From Desulfolutivibrio sulfoxidireducens (GTDB taxonomy: Bacteria; Desulfobacterota; Desulfovibrionia; Desulfovibrionales; Desulfovibrionaceae), in the NCBI RefSeq assembly GCF_013376475.1, contig NZ_CP045508.1, forward strand, positions 248,001-312,000: a stretch of 64,000 bases of DNA, in the 5' to 3' direction. A model generated the notes under the pieces. It was not told the DNA's origin. It did no database searches and worked only from the letters and a program-made list of their open reading frames with translations. Position 1 is the first letter of the stretch. Each line of letters begins with the position of its first letter. The position numbers and the translations under genes were made by a program. This document shows positions 26,262-33,515 of the stretch, in pieces.

Positions 26262-28417
26262 GATGCCACCTCCTGCGTGGAGAGACTCGGATGGGCTGAT
26301 TTTTCGGCCCTGTCCAGGGGGCGGCCGGCGGCCATGGCCGCATAGCCGAGAATGCCCACAGTGCTGACGTTGTGCAAAAGGGCCGAGGCCAGGGGAGAGA
26401 GCCCGGAGCCGGCCATGAACAGGATAAGCGAATTGAGTCCGATGGTCGAATAAAAGCAGTGCTTGACGATCGTGTTGGTGCGCATGGCCGCCTTTTTGGC
26501 TGTGGGCAGGGCGTGCAGGTCCTCGCTCAAAAGCAGGACCTGGGCCGCCTCCCGGGCCAGGTCCGCGCCATTGGGCATGCAGATGCCCACATCGGCGGTC
26601 ATAAGCGCCGGGGCGTCGTTGACCCCGTCGCCCACGTAGGCCAGCTTGCGGCCGGACTTTTTGAGTTCGGCCACGATGGCCGCCTTGTCCTCGGGCTTGA
26701 GCTCGTGGTGGATCTCGTCGATCTGCGGGAGCTGCCGGGCCAGGGCGTTGGCCGTCTCGCGGTGGTCGCCGGTTAAGACCACCACCCGGGTGATGCCGGC
26801 CGCCTTGAGGGCGTCCAGCACGGCCCCGGCCTCGGGGCGCGGATCGTCGCGCAGGGCGATGATTCCCAGGAGGGTCTTCTCCCTGGCCACATAGAGCAGG
26901 GATTTGCCCTGGCGGCGCAGGTCGTGGGCGGCCTGGTCGCAGGCCTCGCAGGGCACGCCCTCGTCCTCGGCGATGAAGTGGTGGCTGCCGACCAGCACGT
27001 TTTGGCCGTCGATGGTCGCGGACACGCCGTGGGCCACGATGAAGTCCACCCGGCTGATGGGCGGCAGGGGCAGCTTGCGGGCCTTGGCCTCGCGCACCAC
27101 GGCCCGGGCCACGGGATGGTCGTAGTGTTCCTCGGCCCCGGCGGCCAGGCTCAAAAGTTCCTCAGGCCCCAGTCCGTCGGCGGGCAGCAGGTCCGTGACC
27201 GCGATCTCGCCCGTGGTCAGGGTGCCGGTCTTGTCGAAGACGATGGTGTCCACGTCGTGGAGGGCGTCCAGGGCCGAGGCGCCCTTGAGCAGCACCCCGG
27301 CCTTGCCCGCGGCGTACATGCCGGACCTGACGGCCACGGGGCTGGCCAGCTTGACCGCGCAGGAGAAGTCCACGGTGAGCACCGAGGCGGCCCGGTTCAT
27401 GTCCCGGGAGGTGACGAGCTTGATCCCGGCCAGGGCCAGGGTCAGGGGCACGAGCTTGTCGGCCAGTTCGGAGCTTTTGGTCTGGGTCTTGGACTTGCCG
27501 CGCAGGGACTGCTCGATGAAGCGGCTGATGCGGGCCAGGGAGGTCTCCGAGCCCACCCGGTCCACGGTGATCAGAAGCCGCCCCTCCTCCACCACGGACC
27601 CGGAGATGACCGTGTCCCCGGGCCTGATGTGCACGGGCACGGACTCGCCGGAGATGGAGCTTTGATTGACCGAGGCCTCGCCCTCGGCCACGACGCCGTC
27701 GATGGGGATCAGCTCCCCGGCCCCGCAGACCACCACATCGCCCGCCTGGACCTGGGAGGCCGGAATCTCGCTCTCCACCCCGTCCCGGACCACCCACAGG
27801 GTCTCGGCCTGGGGGCGCAGCAGGCCCTTGAGCAGGGCTGTGGAGCGTTTTTCCGTGCTGTCTTCGAGATAGCGGCCCAGGGCCAGCAGGGTGGTGATGG
27901 CCCCGGCCGTGAAATAGTGGCCGCGAAGCAGCGACAGGGTGATGGCCGCGCCGTCCAGGACCTCGACCTTAAGGCCCCTGGTGACCAGGGTCTCGGCCCC
28001 CTGGACGATGGTTGGCAGGCCGACGCCCCAGCTCACGGCGGCCTTGGCCGGATACGGCAGGCCCGTGGCGGCCAGGGTCAAAAGGCCTTTGGCGGCCACG
28101 TCGCCCAGGCTCACGCGGCTGTCGGCGGCCCGGCCGCAGTGGTAGGCCTCGTCCGGGACATCCTCCAGTCGCGCGGCCAGCCGTCGCCAGGTCTCGGCCC
28201 GGCCGTCGTGGGCCACGACCAGGGCCTTGCCCCGGGCGTTGATCCGGACCTCGTCCACCCCGGGCACGGCCTCGACCATGGCCTGGAAGTAGCCCGCGTC
28301 AAAGGACGGATCGCCAAAAAGCGGCGAGGTGAGGCGCACCCGGCAGGGCAGGACGTGGGCCACGGTGAACCGGCCCACGTCCTGCCCGACCATGACGCGT
28401 TCGGGTGTTTCGTTCAT
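26258..28417 (-). CDS. fezB: P1B-type (SCA motif, P1B-6-like) metal-transporting ATPase, FezB-like
   Basis: The protein has 719 residues. The ATG overlaps the preceding gene stop; an extra 15-residue open leader upstream is not conserved. Core P-type motifs are intact: SGES (actuator), DKTGT (phosphorylation), DHP, TGD and GDGVND. The membrane metal site is not CPC: the residues are Ser352-Cys353-Ala354 in VDFSCAVKLASP, the SCA type assigned to subgroup P1B-6. The N-terminus carries Arg16, eight residues, then CRVR, like the arginine motif reported for ferrosome FezB/FezC proteins. Such ATPases load iron into ferrosome vesicles. The symbol is by family and context, not by alignment. Confidence 0.82.
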   Translation of the reverse strand: MNETPERVMVGQDVGRFTVAHVLPCRVRLTSPLFGDPSFDAGYFQAMVEAVPGVDEVRINARGKALVVAHDGRAETWRRLAARLEDVPDEAYHCGRAADSRVSLGDVAAKGLLTLAATGLPYPAKAAVSWGVGLPTIVQGAETLVTRGLKVEVLDGAAITLSLLRGHYFTAGAITTLLALGRYLEDSTEKRSTALLKGLLRPQAETLWVVRDGVESEIPASQVQAGDVVVCGAGELIPIDGVVAEGEASVNQSSISGESVPVHIRPGDTVISGSVVEEGRLLITVDRVGSETSLARISRFIEQSLRGKSKTQTKSSELADKLVPLTLALAGIKLVTSRDMNRAASVLTVDFSCAVKLASPVAVRSGMYAAGKAGVLLKGASALDALHDVDTIVFDKTGTLTTGEIAVTDLLPADGLGPEELLSLAAGAEEHYDHPVARAVVREAKARKLPLPPISRVDFIVAHGVSATIDGQNVLVGSHHFIAEDEGVPCEACDQAAHDLRRQGKSLLYVAREKTLLGIIALRDDPRPEAGAVLDALKAAGITRVVVLTGDHRETANALARQLPQIDEIHHELKPEDKAAIVAELKKSGRKLAYVGDGVNDAPALMTADVGICMPNGADLAREAAQVLLLSEDLHALPTAKKAAMRTNTIVKHCFYSTIGLNSLILFMAGSGLSPLASALLHNVSTVGILGYAAMAAGRPLDRAEKSAHPSLSTQEVAS

Positions 28418-28644
28418 GCGCGATGTCCCCGGGAATCGGTGTCGCGTTGGTACAGGCTCCAATGCCAGTAGGAGAAGCCCACCAGGGCCAGCCCGGAGAA
28501 CAGGTGCACGTTGCGCACCGTCTGTCCGGTCTGGCCGCCCATGCGCTCCATGAATCCCGTGGCCAGAAGCGTGCCCAGGGATACGGCCATGCCGACCTTG
28601 GCCAGTTCACGCTTGCCGCGCAGGGTCTCAGGTTTTGTCCGCAT
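28414..28644 (-). CDS. small two-helix membrane protein of the ferrosome-like operon
   Basis: The protein has 76 residues with two hydrophobic segments (about 17-33 and 47-62) and a short charged tail. His and Trp residues in VRNVHLFSGLALVGFSYWHW resemble small cytochrome-b-like or DUF4405-type helices, so heme or metal binding is possible but unproven. It overlaps genes on both sides: its start lies inside the 28628-28933 gene and its stop overlaps the fezB start. This tight packing shows it is a real gene of the operon. Confidence 0.75.
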   Translation of the reverse strand: MRTKPETLRGKRELAKVGMAVSLGTLLATGFMERMGGQTGQTVRNVHLFSGLALVGFSYWHWSLYQRDTDSRGHRA

Positions 28645-28933
28645 CGCCTTTCATGCTCATTTCGGCCTTGATATCGTGGATTTGTTCCTTGACCTCTTCA
28701 ATGCCGCCCTGGACCGAGCTCCACACGGAGACCACGCCCTTGACCAGGGCCTTTTGCACCTTTTCGTTGGTCAGAAGGTAGGTCAGGCCGGCGCCGAGCA
28801 GGGCGCCCTTGAGGTATCCGGGGTCGGAGAAGGCCAGCCAGCCCTGACTCCAGGACGTGGTCGACGGATAGCCGGCGGCGGTGGTCTGGGCGTATCCGCC
28901 GTCGGTGGGGGGATACTGGGGATGGTGCGACAT
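28628..28933 (-). CDS. Gly-zipper membrane protein with YLKGALLGAGLTYLLTN domain
   Basis: The protein has 101 residues. A Pro/Tyr/Ser-rich N-terminus of about 35 residues precedes one glycine-zipper membrane helix (KGALLGAGLTYLLTNEKVQ), then an amphipathic helix and a short charged coiled coil (EEVKEQIHDIKAEM). The same helix block occurs at the C-terminus of the repeat protein at 29439-30656, so the two are related. Proteins of this form occur in ferrosome clusters, where they are thought to be membrane or cargo components. That function is inference. Confidence 0.75.
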   Translation of the reverse strand: MSHHPQYPPTDGGYAQTTAAGYPSTTSWSQGWLAFSDPGYLKGALLGAGLTYLLTNEKVQKALVKGVVSVWSSVQGGIEEVKEQIHDIKAEMSMKGDADKT

Positions 28934-28946
28934 CCGGGACGCTCCT

Positions 28947-29363
28947 TTACCCCTTGGCCGGGGCTTTGGCGGTTTCCGTCTTGGCGGTGGTCTTGGCGGC
29001 GGGCTTGGCCGCGGCCTTGGCGGCCTTGGCCTTGATGACCGCCAGTCCGGTCACGCCGTCGTAGATGTACTTGGTGCCGATCCCGACGGCGGCCATGGCC
29101 GCCAGTCCCAGGATGCTGGAGCGGAAAAAGGTCCCGGCCACGGCCCCGACGGCGGTGGCCAGTCCGGTGCCCACGGCCTCCTTGAGGATGTGTCCGGCGG
29201 CGGCCTCGCGGGTCATGTCGCCTTCCTTGACCTGGCGCAGATCCTTGGCAGCGGCCACGGTGCCGCCGATGACGGCCCCGGCCAGTCCCATGGCGGTGAC
29301 GGCGCCCACGGGCAGGGCGGCCGGACGGATCGGATAGGTCTGGGTTTTCTGCTGTATGGACAT
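28947..29363 (-). CDS. Gly/Ala-rich membrane protein with Lys-Ala-Pro tail
   Basis: The protein has 138 residues. Two glycine-zipper hydrophobic stretches (around VGAVTAMGLAGAVIGGTVAAA and GTGLATAVGAVAGTFF to LGLAAMAAVGIG) are separated by a charged linker. The last 30 residues are a low-complexity AK/AP/TK tail resembling histone-H1-like or magnetosome-associated tails. An AAGGAAGG site precedes the ATG. A basic tail next to a metal organelle cluster could bind phosphate, polyphosphate or mineral, but this is speculation. No named domain was recognised. Confidence 0.75.
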   Translation of the reverse strand: MSIQQKTQTYPIRPAALPVGAVTAMGLAGAVIGGTVAAAKDLRQVKEGDMTREAAAGHILKEAVGTGLATAVGAVAGTFFRSSILGLAAMAAVGIGTKYIYDGVTGLAVIKAKAAKAAAKPAAKTTAKTETAKAPAKG

Positions 29364-29438
29364 AAAGAGGTCCCTTCCTTGTCGTTGACGTTGATGTCGT
29401 GGTGATCGGGCCTGACGCGGTATGGGGGGATTCCCCGG

Positions 29439-30656
29439 TTATTCGCCGCCGGCCTTGGCCCCGCCGAAGATGGCCGAGAAGGTGTCGCCCATGGCGGATT
29501 TCACGGCGCTGTTGGTCAAAAGAAAGGTCACGGCCGCGCCCACGATGGCGCCCTTCCAGAAGTGGGTGCCCGTGGAGGTCAGAAAGGCCGCGATCTTGGA
29601 GGGATCGGCCTTGCCCTGCATCAGGTCGTTGCACAGTTCGATCATCTGGCCGTAGCGGTATTCCAGGTGCTTGGGGTCCTCGCTCGGCGAGCCCGCCCCG
29701 AAGCCGGGGAATCCGAAAAAGCCGGGCTGGGCCTGGGAGGCGGTCTGTTCCTCATGGCCGCCGTGGCCGCCGTGGCAATTGCAATGGCCTTTTTTGCCCT
29801 CGCCTTCCTCATGGTCGTGGGGCGCGCCGGCGGCCATTTCCGGGCCGGGCGTCGGGCCGTATTGCGGCGCGTACTGCGGTCCCTGGGGCGCGGCGTAGTG
29901 CGGGGCGTACTGCGGCGCGCCGAACTGGGGAGCCGCCTGAGGTCCCTGATAGGCGTATTGCGGTCCCTGTGGCGCGGCGTACTGCGGCCCCTGGGGAGGC
30001 GCGGCGTGCGGGGCGTACTGCGGCGCCTGGGGCGCGCCGTACTGCGGGGCGGCCTGAGGTCCCTGATAGGCGTATTGCGGCCCCTGTGGCGCGGCGTACT
30101 GCGGCCCCTGGGGAGGCGCGGCGTGCGGGGCGTACTGGGGCGCCTGGGGCGCGCCGTACTGCGGGGCGGCCTGCGGCCCCTGATAGGCGTACTGCTGGCC
30201 GAGGCCGGCCTCGGCCCTGGGCGGCTCGGGCTGGGCCGGGGCCTGAGAGTACCCCTTGGCGTAGCCGCTGGGGCCCTGGGAGACGTAGCCTTTGGGACCT
30301 TCCTGGACCGGGGCCTGGACCGGGGCCTTGGGCGCCTCGGGCTGGAAAGGGGCCTGGGCCTGGATCGGGGCCTGGACCGGCGGCTGTTCCTGGCCCTTGG
30401 CCGGGTTTTGGCCCATGTACCGGTTTTGCCCTTCTTCTTCCTTGTGGTCCTCGGCGCGGGATTCGGCCGCTGCCGCCGTCATCGGCTCGCCCGCCTGGGG
30501 AGAGCCGACCGGCCCGACAGGGCCAACCGGGCCGGGCTGGGCGTACCCGCCAGTTTCCGCCTCGGGTGCGTAGCCGGCCAGGACGCCGCCGGGCATGGGC
30601 ATGCCCGTGACGGCGTACGCCGGGGCGTACCCTTCCTGATACGTCGTGTTTTCCAT
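29439..30656 (-). CDS. Pro/Gln/Tyr-repeat protein with C-terminal Gly-zipper membrane helix
   Basis: The protein has 405 residues. The N-terminal 280 or so residues are low complexity: Pro/Gly/Ala/Gln, then tandem repeats built on QGPQYA and APQYGAPQAPQ with a 39-residue period (117 bases; almost three copies). A His/Gly/Glu cluster follows (DHEEGEGKKGHCNCHGGHGG), a likely metal-binding spot, and then a folded C-terminus with FWKGAIVGAAVTFLLTNSAV, the same block as in the 28628-28933 protein. The composition is prion-like and may drive self-association, suggesting a scaffold for vesicle or organelle assembly. An AGGAG site precedes the ATG. Confidence 0.8.
   Translation of the reverse strand: MENTTYQEGYAPAYAVTGMPMPGGVLAGYAPEAETGGYAQPGPVGPVGPVGSPQAGEPMTAAAAESRAEDHKEEEGQNRYMGQNPAKGQEQPPVQAPIQAQAPFQPEAPKAPVQAPVQEGPKGYVSQGPSGYAKGYSQAPAQPEPPRAEAGLGQQYAYQGPQAAPQYGAPQAPQYAPHAAPPQGPQYAAPQGPQYAYQGPQAAPQYGAPQAPQYAPHAAPPQGPQYAAPQGPQYAYQGPQAAPQFGAPQYAPHYAAPQGPQYAPQYGPTPGPEMAAGAPHDHEEGEGKKGHCNCHGGHGGHEEQTASQAQPGFFGFPGFGAGSPSEDPKHLEYRYGQMIELCNDLMQGKADPSKIAAFLTSTGTHFWKGAIVGAAVTFLLTNSAVKSAMGDTFSAIFGGAKAGGE
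29870..30195. repeat. 117-bp in-frame tandem repeat
   Basis: The segment repeats with a 117-base period: the same CCCTGATAGGCGTA phrase starts at 29944, 30061 and 30178. It is an exact multiple of three and encodes the 39-residue Pro-Gln-Tyr unit of the surrounding gene. Copies are close to identical, so copy number may vary between strains. Confidence 0.9.
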
Positions 30657-30668
30657 TCTCGATCTCCT

Positions 30669-30986
30669 CTAGGATTGAGGTGTCAGGCCAAAAGACGCGG
30701 ACAGTTCCCTGGCCATGTCGGCCGTACGATCCGGGTCTTTGTTGGTGAAAAAGTCTTCCACGCGGGCGGGGTCGAGCCGGGCCGGGTCGTATTCCAGGAC
30801 CAGTGACCGGGCTAAAACATTGATCCGGGCGCGAAACGCGCCGTTTCCCTTTTCGGCCAGGGCGGCCAGGGCCTTGGCCTTGGGATGATGGCGGACGGCC
30901 GGATCGAGTTTGAGCCGGATGCGTCCGGGCACGTGGTGGGCCACGGCGATGAACCGCTTGAGTTCCACGATGTCCTCGATGTTCAT
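30669..30986 (-). CDS. small GRIR-motif (HMA-like) protein of the ferrosome-like operon
   Basis: The protein has 105 residues. The N-terminus contains Arg11, nine residues, then GRIRLKL, close to the Arg-X8-GRxR motif reported for ferrosome proteins and also seen in both ATPases of this operon. The following part (INVLARSLVLEYDP) has the beta-alpha-beta pattern of a heavy-metal-associated fold but no CxxC, so it is not a copper chaperone. No membrane segment is seen. It overlaps the second ATPase gene stop by ATGA. It may be a targeting or adaptor subunit of the organelle. Confidence 0.72.
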   Translation of the reverse strand: MNIEDIVELKRFIAVAHHVPGRIRLKLDPAVRHHPKAKALAALAEKGNGAFRARINVLARSLVLEYDPARLDPARVEDFFTNKDPDRTADMARELSASFGLTPQS

Positions 30987-33160
30987 GCGTCCTCTCCGGA
31001 TGTCGCGGCCGGGAGGGGGATGGCCGGGCGGTATGTCAAAAGCCGCGAGGAATTGGCCAGGACCCCCAGGGTGTGCACGATATGCAACAGCCCGGCGGCC
31101 ACCGGCGAGAGAACCCCCAACGCCCCGGCCAATGCCCCGCCGAGGTTGGTGGAGGTGGCGATCCAGAAGTTCTGGCGGGCCACGCGCAGGGTCTGGCGGC
31201 TCAAGTCGCGCACGTAGAGGATGTCGGCCAGATCGTCCTTGACCAGGGCGATGTCCGCGGCCTCGATGGCCACGTCCGAGCCGCCCGCGCTCATGGCGAT
31301 GCCGATGTCGGCGTCGGCCAGGGCCAGGGCGTCGTTGATGCCGTCGCCGACCATGATCACCCGGTTGGTCCCGTTTTTCAGCTCGCGCACGATGTCCGCC
31401 TTTTGCTCGGGCAAGACGCTGTGCCGGCATTCCTCGATGCCCAGGGATCGGCACAGGGTGACGGCCGTGTTCTCGGTGTCCCCGGTGACCAGGGCCACCT
31501 TGGAGACCCCGGTGCGGTACAACTCGCGTACCGTGGCGGCGGCGTCCGGGCGCAGCTCGTTGGCAAACCCCAGGGCGGCCAGGACCGTGTCGTTTTTGGC
31601 CAGAAAGATGATCGTCAGCCCCCGTTCGCCCAGGGCCGTGACCCGCTGTGCGGCTCCTCCCGTGTCGATGCCGGCCTCGTCCAGGTAGCGGCGGTTGCCC
31701 AGGCGGATGACGTCGGTACCGAACACGGCCCGCACGCCCTTGCCCAGGGTGAAGTCGCATTCGATGTGCGAGATGGGGTCGATGCCCCGGGACACGGCCT
31801 CGTGCTTGACGGCCAGGGCCAGGGGATGGTGGTTGTGCATCTCCGCCGAATAGGCCCACAAGAGAAGCTCGTCCTCGGACAGCTCCGAGAAATTGAGGAT
31901 TTCCTCGATGCGCGGCTGGTTGGTGGTCAGGGTGCCGGTCTTGTCGAAGCACACCACCTCGGCCTTGCCCACCTCCTCCAGGTACCGGCCGCCCTTGATC
32001 AGGATGCCGCGTCTGGCCGCGGCGGACAGGGCGGAACTGATGGCCGTGGAGGCCGAAAGGACCGTGGCGCAGGGGCAGGCCATGACCAGAAGCACGGTGA
32101 AGGCCCGCCACAGGCTGCCGGTCAGGACAAGGGTGCCCAGGGTCGTCCACATGCCGATGCGCAACAGCCTTCGGGCCAGATCGTCGCCCGTGGTCTCGAT
32201 GGGGGCCTTGTTCTCCAGGGAGTCCTCCACCAGGCGCATGATCCGGGCCAGGTAGGTGGCGTCTCCCACGCATTCGGCCCGGACGTGGATGATGCCCTGG
32301 CGCACGTAGGCCCCGGCGAAGACCTTGTGTCCGGTGGTCCGCAGTTCCGGTTCGGCCCGGCCGGTGATGGGCGATTCGTCCACCAGGGCCTGGCCGGAGA
32401 TGACCAGGCCGTCCACGGAGATTTTTTCGCCCGTGTGCAGGACCACGATGTCCCTCGGCCTGACCGCGGACACAGGCACCTCCACCTCCACCTCGCCGGC
32501 CAGGATGAAGGTGTTTTTGGCCGTAAGATCCAGGATGGCCGAGATGGAGCGTCGGGCGCGTTCGGCCACGTAGGCCTTGAGGGTCTCGGCGCCGGCGTGG
32601 ATCCACAGGATCTCCAGGGCCGTGACCGCCTGTCCGGCGGCGGCGGCGGCCACGCACCCGGCGGCCAGAAAGCCCTCCATGGTGAAGCGCTTCTGTCTGG
32701 CGTGGCGCAGGGATTCGCGCAAAAGCGGCACGGCGGCGGCCAGGGCCACCAGCCCCAGGGGCGAGAGCAGGGTCTGGGCCACGGTGCCCTTGAGCACCAC
32801 CTCCTTGACGAAGACGTAGGACATGGCCCCGGTCAAGGACAGAAAGCGGGCGAGCTGGCGCCCCACAGACGACCGGGGTTTCTCGGCCGGGCAGACGCAG
32901 GCCGGGGCCTTGCGCTCGGGAAGCCGGTTCTCGGCCCGCCCGGGCATCACGGCCCGCACGGCCTCGACGATGGCCGTCTGGCTGGAACGTTTCGGGTCGT
33001 AGCGCACCACCAGGGCGGCGCAGGCCTGGTTGACGCGGGAGTCGAGGACCCCGGGGAGGTTCGCGCAGGCGTTCTTGGCCGTGGCCAGGAGCGATTTCGG
33101 GCGCAGGGCCAGGCGCAGACGTCCGGGCAGGGCGTGTTTGATGCGAAGGGTGGCGTTCAT
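30983..33160 (-). CDS. second P1B-type ATPase (CPC motif) with altered actuator motif
   Basis: The protein has 725 residues and is the first gene of the operon. An HMA-like N-terminus without CxxC carries PGRLRL. The membrane motif is ACPC, the Cu/Zn-type site. DKTGT, HHP and GDGIND are present. The actuator loop reads ITGRAEP: the TGE glutamate needed to dephosphorylate the enzyme is Arg268. Either this pump works differently or it is a regulatory, transport-dead partner of the FezB-like ATPase. The ATG has no clear Shine-Dalgarno; a TTG at 33277 is a weaker alternative that would lie inside the Fur box. Confidence 0.85.
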   Translation of the reverse strand: MNATLRIKHALPGRLRLALRPKSLLATAKNACANLPGVLDSRVNQACAALVVRYDPKRSSQTAIVEAVRAVMPGRAENRLPERKAPACVCPAEKPRSSVGRQLARFLSLTGAMSYVFVKEVVLKGTVAQTLLSPLGLVALAAAVPLLRESLRHARQKRFTMEGFLAAGCVAAAAAGQAVTALEILWIHAGAETLKAYVAERARRSISAILDLTAKNTFILAGEVEVEVPVSAVRPRDIVVLHTGEKISVDGLVISGQALVDESPITGRAEPELRTTGHKVFAGAYVRQGIIHVRAECVGDATYLARIMRLVEDSLENKAPIETTGDDLARRLLRIGMWTTLGTLVLTGSLWRAFTVLLVMACPCATVLSASTAISSALSAAARRGILIKGGRYLEEVGKAEVVCFDKTGTLTTNQPRIEEILNFSELSEDELLLWAYSAEMHNHHPLALAVKHEAVSRGIDPISHIECDFTLGKGVRAVFGTDVIRLGNRRYLDEAGIDTGGAAQRVTALGERGLTIIFLAKNDTVLAALGFANELRPDAAATVRELYRTGVSKVALVTGDTENTAVTLCRSLGIEECRHSVLPEQKADIVRELKNGTNRVIMVGDGINDALALADADIGIAMSAGGSDVAIEAADIALVKDDLADILYVRDLSRQTLRVARQNFWIATSTNLGGALAGALGVLSPVAAGLLHIVHTLGVLANSSRLLTYRPAIPLPAATSGEDA

Positions 33161-33275
33161 GGCGTGAGCGGTGTCCGGATACTTTTCAGGCGGCGGGTTT
33201 ACGAAAACAGACAAGCGTGGCCAGGGCGGCGTTTCCGGCCGCGCCGCGCCGGCGCCGGCCAACTCTGTCGAATCC

Positions 33276-33294
33276 AATAATGATTTCCATTCTC
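33276..33294 (-). promoter_or_regulatory. Fur box upstream of the ferrosome-like operon
   Basis: On the minus strand GAGAATGGAAATCATTATT matches the 19-base Fur consensus GATAATGATAATCATTATC at 15 of 19 positions. It lies 116 bases upstream of the second ATPase start and overlaps a TTGTCA that could be a -35 element. Iron-dependent repression of the operon is the expected outcome. Confidence 0.75.
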
Positions 33295-33324
33295 ATGACA
33301 AAGGGCAACTATCCCATATTTTTT

Positions 33325-33498
33325 GTCCGCGCAAGGGGTTTTGCGCCAGAGGTCCGGGTTGGCACTGAGAGATGATCGCCGTCCGGCGCGACGTCCGGCG
33401 AGACGGTTTCGCGCCGGACGTCCGGGCTGGCCATGAGAGATGACTGTCGTCAGGCGTGTCGTCCGCAAGACGGTTTCGCGCCGGACGTCCGGGCGGGT
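33325..33498. repeat. 68-bp imperfect tandem repeat, about 2.6 copies
   Basis: Units begin at 33325, 33393 and 33461 with GTCCGnnnnAnnnGGTTT and contain GCGCCGGACGTCCGGG followed by GAGAGATGA. The exact 68-base spacing and internal CCGGACGTCCGG palindrome are clear. The array fills the space between the glnA stop and the Fur box; together with the promoter it accounts for the 355 bases from 33161 to 33515 without a gene. It may act as a terminator or be a degenerate repeat element. Confidence 0.8.
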
Positions 33499-33515
33499 TT
33501 CCGAGGGCTGCCGCG

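Noticed and set aside
33325-33498. CRISPR-like array
   Set aside because: The repeats are contiguous at 68 bases without unique spacers, and no cas genes are nearby.
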